Under the pieces are notes generated by a model that saw only the letters and a program-made list of their open reading frames with translations, did no database searches and had not been told where the DNA came from. From Kiloniella sp. EL199 (GTDB taxonomy: Bacteria > Pseudomonadota > Alphaproteobacteria > Kiloniellales > Kiloniellaceae): 64,000 nt of DNA. The position numbers and the translations under genes were made by a program. Below, piece by piece: positions 19,369 through 27,650 of the stretch (its first letter is position 1; every line of letters begins with the position of its first letter). The stretch covers positions 92,006 through 156,005 of the forward strand of contig NZ_OMPU01000006.1 of the NCBI RefSeq assembly GCF_900313065.1, read 5' to 3'.

Positions 19369-20543
19369 TATGCTGTCTCCCCAAAAAGTTCGCGGCCAAT
19401 CAGGTATCTTCGGATTTCGCTGGTACCTGCGCCAATTTCATAGAGCTTGGCATCGCGCCATAAACGACCCGTCGGGAATTCGTTAATATATCCGTTACCG
19501 CCCAGAACCTGAATAGACTCTCCGGCCATCCATGTGGCTTTTTCTGCGGAATAGAGGATTGCACCTGCGGCATCTTTTCGTGTTGTTTCGCCGCGGTCAC
19601 AGGCTTGCCCGACAGCATAGACGTAGGAACGGCAGGCATTCCATGTTGCATAGATATCAGCCATTTTCCCTTGCATTAACTGGAATTCACCGATGGCTTT
19701 GCCAAACTGTTTGCGTTCGTGAATGTAGGGAACGATAACATCCAGACAGGACGACATAATACCTAAGGGGCCACCGGAAAGAACTGCACGCTCATAGTCC
19801 AGACCAGACATAAGAACACGTACGCCGCCGTTTAACTCACCAAGGATGTTTTCTTCGGGTACTTCACAATCCTGAAAAACGAGTTCGCCGGTGTTTGAGC
19901 CACGCATGCCAAGCTTGTCCAGTTTTTGCGCTACTGAAAAACCAGGGAAATTCTTTTCGATGATAAATGCTGTGATCCCTTTGGGGCCTGCTTCAGGATC
20001 TGTTTTGGCATAGACAACCAGAGTATCGGCGTCTGGTCCGTTGGTGATCCACATTTTGTTCCCGTTCAGAACATAGCGATCACCTTTCTTTTCGGCTTTC
20101 AAACGCATAGACACAACATCTGAACCTGCACCGGGTTCGGACATAGCCAAGGCGCCAACGTGTTCGCCGGTGATTAGTTTTGGTAAGTACCTGGACTTTT
20201 GTGCGTCTGTCCCGTTACGTTTAATCTGATTAACGCAGAGATTAGAATGGGCACCATAGGAAAGGGCAACAGAAGCAGAAGCACGACTGAGTTCCTCCAT
20301 CGTGACAATATGGGCGAGGTATCCCATGCCACTGCCGCCATAACTTTCATCTGCTGTAATTCCCAATAGTCCCATGTCCCCCATTTTACGCCACAGATCC
20401 ATTGGGAATTCGTTGGTTTCATCAATCTCGGCTGCGCGAGGGGCGATTTCTGCATTAGCAAAGGCTTTGACACTGTCTCGAAGCATGTCGATCTCTTCAC
20501 CGAGGTTGAAGTTTAAGCTAGGGAAGTTATGGCCTGTACTCAT
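19368..20543 (-). CDS. liuA: Isovaleryl-CoA dehydrogenase
   Basis: A flavoprotein of about 391 residues that oxidises isovaleryl-CoA to 3-methylcrotonyl-CoA and passes electrons to ETF. It has the acyl-CoA dehydrogenase signatures [12 protein letters not shown] and [12 protein letters not shown]. The base is a glutamate at about residue 251 in [11 protein letters not shown], the position specific to isovaleryl-CoA dehydrogenases; the usual C-terminal Glu is replaced ([10 protein letters not shown]). The frame opens at TTG 20558, but ATG 20543 has TTGGAGA upstream and is the likely start. Confidence 0.94.
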   Translation of the reverse strand: MSTGHNFPSLNFNLGEEIDMLRDSVKAFANAEIAPRAAEIDETNEFPMDLWRKMGDMGLLGITADESYGGSGMGYLAHIVTMEELSRASASVALSYGAHSNLCVNQIKRNGTDAQKSRYLPKLITGEHVGALAMSEPGAGSDVVSMRLKAEKKGDRYVLNGNKMWITNGPDADTLVVYAKTDPEAGPKGITAFIIEKNFPGFSVAQKLDKLGMRGSNTGELVFQDCEVPEENILGELNGGVRVLMSGLDYERAVLSGGPLGIMSSCLDVIVPYIHERKQFGKAIGEFQLMQGKMADIYATWNACRSYVYAVGQACDRGETTRKDAAGAILYSAEKATWMAGESIQVLGGNGYINEFPTGRLWRDAKLYEIGAGTSEIRRYLIGRELFGETA

Positions 20544-20567
20544 GATATTTATCTCCAATGAGGAAAC

Positions 20568-21068
20568 TTAGTTTTCTGTTTTTGCTTTTTGAATTTTTGC
20601 GATTGTCGCAGCAACGTCAGGTTTGTTTTCCATACGCATAAAGGTGCCTTGAGCTGCGGCGACATGAATTTCTGTATTATCGTTTTGCAGGGCATAGACA
20701 TCCATGCGGGCAATCGTAACACGTCGACCTGCTCTCAGGACGGTACCTTTTCCAATTAGTTTTGTTCCAGCGCCGGGGGCCATCATGTTGATTTTGTATT
20801 CAACAGTAAGGATTGAATCATTCTCTTCAATCAACGTATATGTGGCGTATCCTCCGACGTAATCTGCAAGCGCACCGATAACGCCGCCTTGAAAGAAACC
20901 ATGATGTTGGGATAGTTCTGGGCGAAATGGCAATTCCATTTCCACATACCCAGGTTCAATGACGGTTAACTCAGCACCCAGTGTTTTGCCGAAACCTGTA
21001 TTGTTGTAACTATCACGAATGAGATCTGCATAGTTCGGGTTTCTTGGTTCAAAGTGTGTTTTAGCCAT
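20568..21068 (-). CDS. Hotdog-fold acyl-CoA thioesterase (PaaI-like)
   Basis: A 166-residue hotdog protein of the PaaI/YbgC-like thioesterase group. QHHGFFQGGVIGALADYVGGYA is the family's central helix region and contains the histidine-glycine pair and catalytic acidic position. It hydrolyses an acyl-CoA, most likely to release CoA from a stalled or toxic intermediate of leucine or isoleucine breakdown; the exact ester is not known. It is the first gene after the regulator, 25 bases before liuA, so it is part of the operon. PaaI genes are not a constant member of liu clusters. Confidence 0.8.
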   Translation of the reverse strand: MAKTHFEPRNPNYADLIRDSYNNTGFGKTLGAELTVIEPGYVEMELPFRPELSQHHGFFQGGVIGALADYVGGYATYTLIEENDSILTVEYKINMMAPGAGTKLIGKGTVLRAGRRVTIARMDVYALQNDNTEIHVAAAQGTFMRMENKPDVAATIAKIQKAKTEN

Positions 21069-21104
21069 CTGTTGTTCCCAGTGTTTTATATTTTAGTTCG
21101 TTTT

Positions 21105-21488
21105 TTATTTTAATTCATTCAGACGTTGTTGAACGGAAACATTCACCTGATTAAGTTCTTCCAGCGTTTCCAGAATGTCTTTTTGTTTTTGTTCCAGCTC
21201 TGCCTGTCGTTCAGCAATGCGGCCTTGTAGTTTTTCAAGTTGCCCACGTTCCCCCGGGGCATGATCATACATTTCGATGATCTCTCTGACTTCTGCCAGG
21301 CTGAACCCCAGACGTTTTCCCCTTAAGATAAGCTTTAACCGGGTTCTGTCCCTTGGTGTGTACAGACGCTTCCGAGCTTGCCGTTCGGGGTTAAGAAGTT
21401 TCTCATCTTCATAAAATCTGAGCGTACGCGTTGTAATCCCAAATTCCGTGGTGAGTTCCGTGATGGTGTAGTAGCGCCTTTTTGTCAT
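21105..21488 (-). CDS. liuR: MerR-family regulator of leucine catabolism, LiuR
   Basis: About 127 residues: MerR helix-turn-helix and wing at 5-75 (YYTITELTTEFGITTRTLRF, KRLYTPRDRTRL) and a C-terminal coiled coil from about 80. It lacks metal-binding cysteines. It heads the liu operon on the same strand and has a 16-bp dyad 19 bases before the ATG, as expected for autoregulated LiuR. The frame includes a TTG one codon earlier (21491), but ATG 21488 is preferred. No Shine-Dalgarno sequence is seen. With a -35 TTGACG in the dyad and AATACT 17 bases later, transcription would begin at the ATG. It is a close paralogue of the MerR protein at 633-1043. Confidence 0.9.
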   Translation of the reverse strand: MTKRRYYTITELTTEFGITTRTLRFYEDEKLLNPERQARKRLYTPRDRTRLKLILRGKRLGFSLAEVREIIEMYDHAPGERGQLEKLQGRIAERQAELEQKQKDILETLEELNQVNVSVQQRLNELK

Positions 21489-21507
21489 CAAATTAGTATT
21501 TACGCAT

Positions 21508-21523
21508 TTTACGTAAACGTCAA
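21508..21523 (-). promoter_or_regulatory. LiuR-type dyad operator of the liu operon
   Basis: On the minus strand this reads TTGACGTTTACGTAAA, symmetric in 12 of 16 positions (TTnACGTnnACGTnAA). Its first six bases act as a -35 box, AATACT 17 bases on as a -10. The only other near match seen in the window is at 599-614, before the paralogous MerR gene. Confidence 0.7.
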
Positions 21524-21666
21524 CATAATTTAAATTTATTAATTAAAACATAGTGATATTATTTAAAAATCTAAGAATCTAATGACTTTATTGTCGCTGG
21601 TTACAGTGAGGTGCTTTAAGTATGGTGTAAACCTGTGCTTGGCTTCTACAAAGTAGGGAAAAAGAA

Positions 21667-22293
21667 ATGGGATCTTCATCTAAGACAGAGAATACACCCT
21701 TAGGAGGATCAGCCCCGAAGTTATCGGAGGTGGATGTTCTTCGGGTGAGCTTTGAGACAGAACGGTTAAGATTACGACGCTTTACCTCAGATGATTATCA
21801 AGCGCTTTATGAAATGCGCAGTCGGGAAGAGGTCATGCGATATCTTTACGGCGAACCTTATACAGATGAAGTGACACAAGTTGAATTAGAGCGTCGCGTA
21901 GGAATCAAAAGCTTCGACCAAGATGGTGACCAGATTGTTTTGGCTGTTGAAGAAAAACAAACAGGTGATTTTGTTGGAGATCTTGTTCTTTTCTTAGTGG
22001 ATAAAGCTTCGTGTCAGGGAGAAATAGGTTTTGTTTTTAATCCTCATCACCATGGCAAGGGGTATGGTTATGAGGCTGCGCGAGTACTCGTAGAGTTTGG
22101 TTTTAAACACATTGGGTTACATCGCATCATTGGCCGTTGCGATCCCAGAAACAAAGCTTCGTCGGGATTATTGCGTAAGCTAGGTATGAAGCAGGAAGCG
22201 CATCTTATCGACAATGTTTGGGCAAAAGGAGAATGGACAAGCGAGTTGATTTTTGCCATGCGCAATTCGGAATGGCCTGAAACACGACCTTAA
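21667..22293 (+). CDS. GNAT acetyltransferase, RimJ/RimL-like
   Basis: A 208-residue GNAT-fold protein. The core starts at about residue 27 with ETERLRLRRFTSDDYQALYEM, and acetyl-CoA binding is suggested by GYGYEAARVLVEFGF followed by GRCDPRNKASSGLLRKLGM, as in RimJ/RimL-type N-acetyltransferases. The target may be a protein N-terminus or a small amine. About 25 hydrophilic residues precede the core and are unusual. It is divergent from liuR across 178 bases; no link with the liu pathway is evident. The adenine-rich stretch before the ATG offers only a weak ribosome site. Confidence 0.8.
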   Translation: MGSSSKTENTPLGGSAPKLSEVDVLRVSFETERLRLRRFTSDDYQALYEMRSREEVMRYLYGEPYTDEVTQVELERRVGIKSFDQDGDQIVLAVEEKQTGDFVGDLVLFLVDKASCQGEIGFVFNPHHHGKGYGYEAARVLVEFGFKHIGLHRIIGRCDPRNKASSGLLRKLGMKQEAHLIDNVWAKGEWTSELIFAMRNSEWPETRP

Positions 22294-22361
22294 AAATGAC
22301 TTTGAACGCGGTCTGAAATGATGAAGGTTTAAATGGTGAAAATTACTGGAACTTCCCAAAA

Positions 22362-22379
22362 CTGACATGAATTTGTCAT
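22362..22379 (+). promoter_or_regulatory. Candidate Pho box (PhoB site)
   Basis: CTGACAT-GAAT-TTGTCAT is two 7-base direct repeats with a 4-base gap, matching the PhoB consensus (CTGTCAT-N4-CTGTCAT) in 12 of 14 repeat positions. It lies 65 bases before the ATG of a secreted phytase/esterase-like gene, which is a sensible target for phosphate control. A good -10 at the expected distance was not obvious. Confidence 0.5.
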
Positions 22380-22444
22380 GCCTTTGAAATCAGAACACTG
22401 CATAGCAGAGGGAGAATAAATACCACCCATCGGGAGTTCACGTA

Positions 22445-24673
22445 ATGAAAAATCTTGGTAAATCCGCAAGTCTGGCCGTTGTGGCTATGTGTCTTGCTAC
22501 ATCGGCGTATGCTGTTGAGCCTTTTAGTCGCCTGTCTTCTTTTCCTATTTATGAAAATCTGCCCAAAGGCAAAGAAAAAGCGACGGAAACTGTTGCCGAG
22601 ATTGTTGCACCGGCAATGAAGGGGACGATGCTTGTTTACACAGACTCTGAACTGGAAGCCATTGGTAAAGTTGATATCTTTGATCCTGCAAGCCCTAAAC
22701 CTGCGGGTATTGTGAAGGTTGGTGGTGAGCCGACATCTGTCACTGTGAAGGGTAATTATGCTTATGTCGGAGTTAATACCTCTAAAAGCTATGTAAAGCC
22801 TTCCGGCTATATGGCGATTGTTGATCTGAAAGCGGATAAAGTTATCGCAAAGTGTAATGTATCCGGACAGCCAGACAGTGTCGCCCTTAGTCCGAACGGT
22901 AAATACCTTGCGGTTGCTATTGAGAACGAACGTGATGAAGACTTGAACGATGGTGTTATTCCGCAAAACCCGGCTGGACATCTTGCGTCATTTCGTTTGA
23001 ATGATAAGGGATTGCTTTCAAATTGTGATAATGCTGCTGTTACTAACTTAACAGGTCTGGCGGACATTGCACCAACTGATCCCGAGCCTGAGTTCGTTTC
23101 TATTAACGCGCTAGATCAAGCTGTTGTGACGCTTCAGGAAAACAATCATATTGTTATTGTCGATCTGGAAAACAATAAAGTCGTCAACCACTACTCTGCG
23201 GGAACATCGTCACTCACTGGCATTGATAACACCAAGGATAAAGCAATATCTCTAACGGAAAATCTGGCTGATCTTAAGCGTGAACCGGATGCTGTTTCCT
23301 GGATTGATGACAATCGTTTTGTAACTGCAAACGAAGGTGATTACGAAGGTGGATCACGTGGCTTTACCGTGTTTTCCAAATCAGGTTCTGTATTGTTCGA
23401 CAGTGGATCACAAACAGAACGTCTTGCAGTTTCTATGGGGCACTATCCAGAAAAGCGGTCGCATAAAAAAGGGACCGAGCCGGAAGGTGTAACGGTTGGA
23501 ACCTATGGTGAAGATCGCCTTGTTTTTGTCGGGCTGGAGCGTGCAAATCTGGTCGGAGTTTATCAGGATGTGAAAACAGACGAAGGCCTGAACAATCGCT
23601 TTGACTTTATTCAGGCATTGCCATCTGGGGGCGTTGGGCCTGAGGGAATTGTTACCATTCCATCCCGTGGGCTTGTCGTTATCGCAAACGAAAAAGATGA
23701 TATCAAAGACGGATATCGTTCAAACCTGACGATCTATAAACAAGGTGATGAGGGCGTAAACCTGCCGCAAATCGTGTCTGTTGATGGGTCGAATGGTACA
23801 CCAATTGGGTGGGGGGCACTATCAGGCCTGACCGCAAATGCGACGGATCCGTCAATCCTCTATGCTGTGAATGATAGCTTTTATTCTACAGCGGATATTT
23901 TCACAATTGATGTGGCATCCCGTCCGGCTCGTATCGTTTCTTCGCGCCGTATTACCAAATCTGGGAAGCCTGTCGAGAATCTTGATCTTGAGGGGATCGT
24001 TGCGGCACCGGATGGTAGTTTCTGGGTTGTTTCCGAGGGGAAGCCGGAAAAGCGTGAAAGCAAGTTGTTGCATGTCTTGCCAACGGGGCAGGTTGTGCGC
24101 GAAGTTGCCCTGCCCGTCGAGCTTGAAGGCCAGATGAAAAAGCACGGTCTTGAAGGTGTGACGCTTTACAACGATACGCTTTATGTCGCGGTGCAAAGAG
24201 CATGGAAAGATGATGCCAAAGGCTATACCAAGATCATTTCTCATGATTTGAAGGCCGGAACCTGGGGGGTGAATGCCTATCGATTGGATGAACCGGAAAG
24301 TTCTGCAGGTGGCTGGGTTGGTTTGAGTGAAATCACAAGCCTTGGCAATGGTGATCTGGCGATTGTAGAGCGTGATAACAAAGGTGGCCCCGACGCGGCG
24401 ATCAAACGTATCTACCGCGTATCTGTAAAGCACACTGCCGCCGCCGAGTTAGGCGCACAGGAAATCCCGGTTTTACGTAAAACTCTGATCAGAGATGTTC
24501 TTGCTGATCTGAACCGCGCCAACGGATGGACACCTGACAAACTTGAAGGCTTGACTGTTGCGGCTGATGGAACCGTTTATGCGGTGACAGACAACGACGG
24601 TGTGGATGATTCAACGGGGGAAACTCTGTTCCTGAACCTTGGACCTATTGATAAGGTTCTTGCAAGCCAGTAG
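22445..24673 (+). CDS. Secreted esterase-like phytase-family protein
   Basis: A 742-residue exported protein with a Sec signal peptide (MKNLGKSASLAVVAMCLATSAYA, cleavage near residue 23). The N-terminal half (about 35-440) is a repeat-rich beta-propeller-like region, with YncE-like units such as VTVKGNYAYVGVNT and SVALSPNGKYLAVAIENE and the stretch EPEGVTVGTYGEDRLVFVGLE. The C-terminal part (about 450-740) fits the 'esterase-like activity of phytase' domain: ENLDLEGIVAAPDGSFWVVSEG, HGLEGVTLYNDTLYVAVQ and DKLEGLTVAADGTVYAVTDNDG. It may act on phosphate esters in the periplasm or outside the cell; the candidate Pho box upstream supports this, but substrate and activity are unproven. A strong terminator follows, so it is a single-gene unit. 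Confidence 0.75.
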   Translation: MKNLGKSASLAVVAMCLATSAYAVEPFSRLSSFPIYENLPKGKEKATETVAEIVAPAMKGTMLVYTDSELEAIGKVDIFDPASPKPAGIVKVGGEPTSVTVKGNYAYVGVNTSKSYVKPSGYMAIVDLKADKVIAKCNVSGQPDSVALSPNGKYLAVAIENERDEDLNDGVIPQNPAGHLASFRLNDKGLLSNCDNAAVTNLTGLADIAPTDPEPEFVSINALDQAVVTLQENNHIVIVDLENNKVVNHYSAGTSSLTGIDNTKDKAISLTENLADLKREPDAVSWIDDNRFVTANEGDYEGGSRGFTVFSKSGSVLFDSGSQTERLAVSMGHYPEKRSHKKGTEPEGVTVGTYGEDRLVFVGLERANLVGVYQDVKTDEGLNNRFDFIQALPSGGVGPEGIVTIPSRGLVVIANEKDDIKDGYRSNLTIYKQGDEGVNLPQIVSVDGSNGTPIGWGALSGLTANATDPSILYAVNDSFYSTADIFTIDVASRPARIVSSRRITKSGKPVENLDLEGIVAAPDGSFWVVSEGKPEKRESKLLHVLPTGQVVREVALPVELEGQMKKHGLEGVTLYNDTLYVAVQRAWKDDAKGYTKIISHDLKAGTWGVNAYRLDEPESSAGGWVGLSEITSLGNGDLAIVERDNKGGPDAAIKRIYRVSVKHTAAAELGAQEIPVLRKTLIRDVLADLNRANGWTPDKLEGLTVAADGTVYAVTDNDGVDDSTGETLFLNLGPIDKVLASQ

Positions 24674-24695
24674 ATCTGATAATCTGATCTCGTAC

Positions 24696-24729
24696 AAAGC
24701 CCCGATCTTTGTGATTGGGGCTTTTCGTT
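24696..24729 (+). terminator. Rho-independent terminator
   Basis: AAAGCCCC at 24696-24703 pairs with GGGGCTTT at 24717-24724, followed by TCGTTT. It ends the phytase-like gene and may serve the convergent LysR gene. Confidence 0.8.
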
Positions 24730-24750
24730 TATGCGGAGCAGGGTTAGGGG

Positions 24751-25656
24751 CTAAGTTTCTGGCAGGAACACTTTTCGCTCACGGGTTACCTTTTCAACAA
24801 TAAAATCGACGGCTGCTCGTATGCGGGCAAAGCCCTGAAGGTCGGCGTGATAGATAAGCCAGAAGGTGCGCATAAAGTTGACTTCTTCGCGCAATACCGG
24901 GACGAGGTTTTCCTGATTATCCGCCATAAAGCAGGGCAGGATACAAATACCAGCCCCTGTTGAGGTTGCATGCATCTGGGCGATCAGGTTCGTGCTGCGG
25001 AGTTGAGGGCGTAATTCTTTTCCAATTTGAGGGACATAGTTCAATTCCGGAGAGAAGATCAGGTCTTCGATATAGCCAACGAGACGATGTTCTTTCAGCT
25101 GGTCTTTGTGGGTTATTGGTCCTCGGCGTTCAAGGTATTCCGGTGATGCGTAAAGCCCCAGGCGATAATCGGTGAGTTTACGTGATCGCAAGCGCCCTTC
25201 TGTGGGGCGGCTAAGGCCGATGGCGATGTCTGCTTCACGTTTTGAAAGGCTGAACATGCGTGGCATTGCGACCAGATCAATTTCCAATCCCGGATGTGAT
25301 CGACAAAGGTCGCAAATTCTTGGGGCAAGAAAATAGCTACCAAAGCCATCCGGTGCGCCAATTCTGACGGCTCCGGTCAAGTCCAAATCGGCCCCGGCAA
25401 TCTCGTTTTGAACGCCCATTGCCATGGTTTCCATAGACTCTGCTGCGCCAAGCAAGCGCTGTCCGATTTCTGTCAAGGCATAGCCTTGGGGACCGCGTTC
25501 AAACAGGGTTGCGTTCAACGCGGTTTCGAGGGCCTGAATGCGACGACTGACTGTGGTGTGATCCACTTTCAGGCGCTTTGCAGCTATCGTCAGTTTTCCT
25601 GTTCGCGCGACGGCGAGGAATGGGCGGAGGTCATTCCAGTCAAAAGTAGGGTTCAT
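24751..25656 (-). CDS. LysR-family transcriptional regulator
   Basis: About 301 residues. The N-terminal winged helix-turn-helix is at about 5-65 (FLAVARTGKLTIAAKRLKVDHTTVSRRIQALE) and is followed by a LysR substrate-binding domain. It is transcribed away from the valine-catabolic operon across an intergenic region that contains an 11-copy tandem repeat, so mmsA and its operon are the likely targets and a valine intermediate the likely effector. That is inferred from divergence only. The frame opens one codon block earlier (25671); I use the ATG at 25656. Confidence 0.85.
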   Translation of the reverse strand: MNPTFDWNDLRPFLAVARTGKLTIAAKRLKVDHTTVSRRIQALETALNATLFERGPQGYALTEIGQRLLGAAESMETMAMGVQNEIAGADLDLTGAVRIGAPDGFGSYFLAPRICDLCRSHPGLEIDLVAMPRMFSLSKREADIAIGLSRPTEGRLRSRKLTDYRLGLYASPEYLERRGPITHKDQLKEHRLVGYIEDLIFSPELNYVPQIGKELRPQLRSTNLIAQMHATSTGAGICILPCFMADNQENLVPVLREEVNFMRTFWLIYHADLQGFARIRAAVDFIVEKVTRERKVFLPET

Positions 25657-25776
25657 AATGTATTTTCGCACACTGGTTTGTCGCTATTACCTATAGCTGT
25701 GCAAAAAAAACAATGCAAGTCTATGTGACAAGATCAAGAAGCTGGCATCTTTTATTCAGACGATTCCAATCGAATT

Positions 25777-25962
25777 CTGAATTTACAGATTTCTGAATTT
25801 ACAGATTTCTGAATTTACAGATTTCTGAATTTACAGATTTCTGAATTTACAGATTTCTGAATTTACAGATTTCTGAATTTACAGATTTCTGAATTTACAG
25901 ATTTCTGAATTTACAGATTTCTGAATTTACAGATTTCTGAATTTACAGATTTCTGAATTTAC
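25777..25962. repeat. 16-bp tandem repeat, 11 full copies plus 10 bases
   Basis: The unit CTGAATTTACAGATTT occurs 11 times without a visible mismatch (25777-25952), followed by a partial copy to 25962. The array lies between the divergent LysR gene and mmsA (381-base gap), ending 90 bases before the mmsA ATG. Each unit contains CTG-N6-CAG and, across units, CAG-N4-CTG dyads, and two units make 32 bases, about three helical turns. It could be an iterated operator or a slippage-prone spacer. Perfect identity suggests recent expansion or active turnover. It is not a CRISPR array: there are no spacers. The rest of the gap shows no other clear feature. Confidence 0.95.
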
Positions 25963-26052
25963 TGGCAGATGCTCTTTTAACCAATTTACCGCGTTTTGGT
26001 TCTGTGTTTTCACATATGATCAGGCGCGATCACTATTTGAAGGAGATGCGGT

Positions 26053-27552
26053 ATGACCGCTGAACTCTATCACCTGATTGGCGGTGAAAAAGTAAAAGGT
26101 ACTTCCGGACGTTTTAGCGATGTTTTCTGGCCAATGACCGGAGAGATCGCCGCGAAGGTGCCTCTGGCTTCTGAAGATGAATTGAGAGCTGCTGTAGAAA
26201 ATGCCAAAGCGGCTCAACCAGCATGGGCGGCAACCAATCCGCAAAAGCGCGCGCGTGTCATGCTCAAGTTCCTGCATCTTTGTCAGGAAAATTATGATGA
26301 ACTGGCAGAGCTGTTGGCACGTGAACACGGAAAAACCATTCCTGATGCCAAAGGGGACATTCAGCGCGGATTGGAAGTCGTTGAGTTTGCCTGTGGCATT
26401 CCACACCTGCAAAAAGGCGAGTTTACCGAAGGTGCCGGACCGGGTATCGATATGTTCTCCATGCGTCAGCCTTTGGGGGTTGTCGCAGGTATCACGCCGT
26501 TTAACTTCCCGGCGATGATCCCGATGTGGAAGTTTGCCCCTGCAATTGTTTCCGGGAATGCCTTTATCCTGAAACCATCCGAGAGAGATCCATCGGTACC
26601 ACTGCGTTTGGCAGAACTGATGCTGGAAGCTGGTCTGCCAAAAGGTATCCTGAACGTTGTGAACGGAGACAAGGTTGCCGTTGATGCCATTCTGGATGAC
26701 CCGGATATCAAAGCTGTCGGCTTTGTTGGTTCCACGCCTATTGCTGAATACGTCTATACACGTGCGACTGCTTCTGGTAAGCGCGCACATTGTTTCGGTG
26801 GCGCTAAAAACCACATGGTCATTATGCCTGATGCGGATCTGGATCAGGTTGCAGATGCTTTGATTGGTGCTGGTTATGGCTCTGCGGGTGAGCGCTGTAT
26901 GGCAATTTCTGTGGCTGTTCCTGTGGGCGAAGAAACGGCAAGCCGTTTGATCGAAAAACTGACGCCTCGTGTTGAAGCTCTGAGAATTGGTCTGTCAACT
27001 GATCCTGATGCCGATTTTGGTCCTATGGTGACTGCTGAGGCTGTTGATCGTACCAAAGGTTATGTTGATCTTGGTATTGAAGAAGGTGCAACACTGGTCG
27101 TCGATGGTCGTGATTTTGTGATGCAGGGCTATGAAGATGGTTTCTATATGGGCGGATGTCTGTTTGATAACGTGACCCCTGATATGCGTATCTATAAAGA
27201 AGAGATTTTTGGCCCGGTTCTATCGGTTGTACGTGCCAAGGACTATGAAGAAGCGCTGCGTCTTCCAAGCGAGCATGAATATGGTAATGGCGTTGCGATC
27301 TATACTCGTGACGGTGATACAGCACGTGACTTCATGACCAAGGTGAATGTTGGCATGGTTGGTGTGAATGTACCTATTCCTGTGCCGCTTGCCTACTACA
27401 CATTTGGTGGTTGGAAGCGTTCTGGTTTTGGTGATCTGAACCAGCATGGCCCGGATGCAATTCGTTTTTACACCAAGACCAAAACTGTGACCCAGCGTTG
27501 GCCTTCCGGTGTAAAAGAAGGTGCCGAGTTCTCAATTCCAACAATGGATTGA
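26053..27552 (+). CDS. mmsA: CoA-acylating methylmalonate-semialdehyde dehydrogenase
   Basis: A 499-residue aldehyde dehydrogenase that converts methylmalonate semialdehyde, with NAD and CoA, to propionyl-CoA; it also handles malonate semialdehyde. The catalytic cysteine is Cys282 in GSAGERCMAIS. The usual general-base glutamate motif ELGGK is replaced by FGGAKNH, as in the CoA-dependent MmsA family, which lacks that glutamate. AAGGAGATG gives a good ribosome site. It starts a valine operon followed by an acyl-CoA dehydrogenase, a CoA hydrolase and mmsB. Confidence 0.95.
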   Translation: MTAELYHLIGGEKVKGTSGRFSDVFWPMTGEIAAKVPLASEDELRAAVENAKAAQPAWAATNPQKRARVMLKFLHLCQENYDELAELLAREHGKTIPDAKGDIQRGLEVVEFACGIPHLQKGEFTEGAGPGIDMFSMRQPLGVVAGITPFNFPAMIPMWKFAPAIVSGNAFILKPSERDPSVPLRLAELMLEAGLPKGILNVVNGDKVAVDAILDDPDIKAVGFVGSTPIAEYVYTRATASGKRAHCFGGAKNHMVIMPDADLDQVADALIGAGYGSAGERCMAISVAVPVGEETASRLIEKLTPRVEALRIGLSTDPDADFGPMVTAEAVDRTKGYVDLGIEEGATLVVDGRDFVMQGYEDGFYMGGCLFDNVTPDMRIYKEEIFGPVLSVVRAKDYEEALRLPSEHEYGNGVAIYTRDGDTARDFMTKVNVGMVGVNVPIPVPLAYYTFGGWKRSGFGDLNQHGPDAIRFYTKTKTVTQRWPSGVKEGAEFSIPTMD

Positions 27553-27561
27553 TATTGAATA

Positions 27562-27632
27562 CGGGATGTTTCCTGATTGCTGTTACAGTTAATCACTGTA
27601 GGGGGATTATGGGGCATCCCGCTCTCTTTTTC
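27562..27632 (+). terminator. Possible compound hairpin between mmsA and the dehydrogenase gene
   Basis: CGGGATG at 27562-27568 pairs with CATCCCG at 27615-27621, enclosing a second small stem ACAGT-TAATC-ACTGT, and a CTCTCTTTTTCT tract follows. It may attenuate or partly terminate transcription after mmsA. The outer loop is long, so support is modest. Confidence 0.4.
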
Positions 27633-27650
27633 TGACTAAAAGATAAGCTG

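Noticed and set aside
22376-22981. Minus-strand open frame of about 200 codons
   Set aside because: It overlaps the start and signal peptide of the phytase-like gene on the other strand, has no ribosome site and no recognisable content.
25777-25962. Considered as a CRISPR array
   Set aside because: The units are contiguous with no spacers, and there are no cas genes nearby.
21508-26052. LiuR-type dyad before the valine operon
   Set aside because: No TTnACGTnnACGTnAA match was seen near mmsA; that operon probably has a different regulator.
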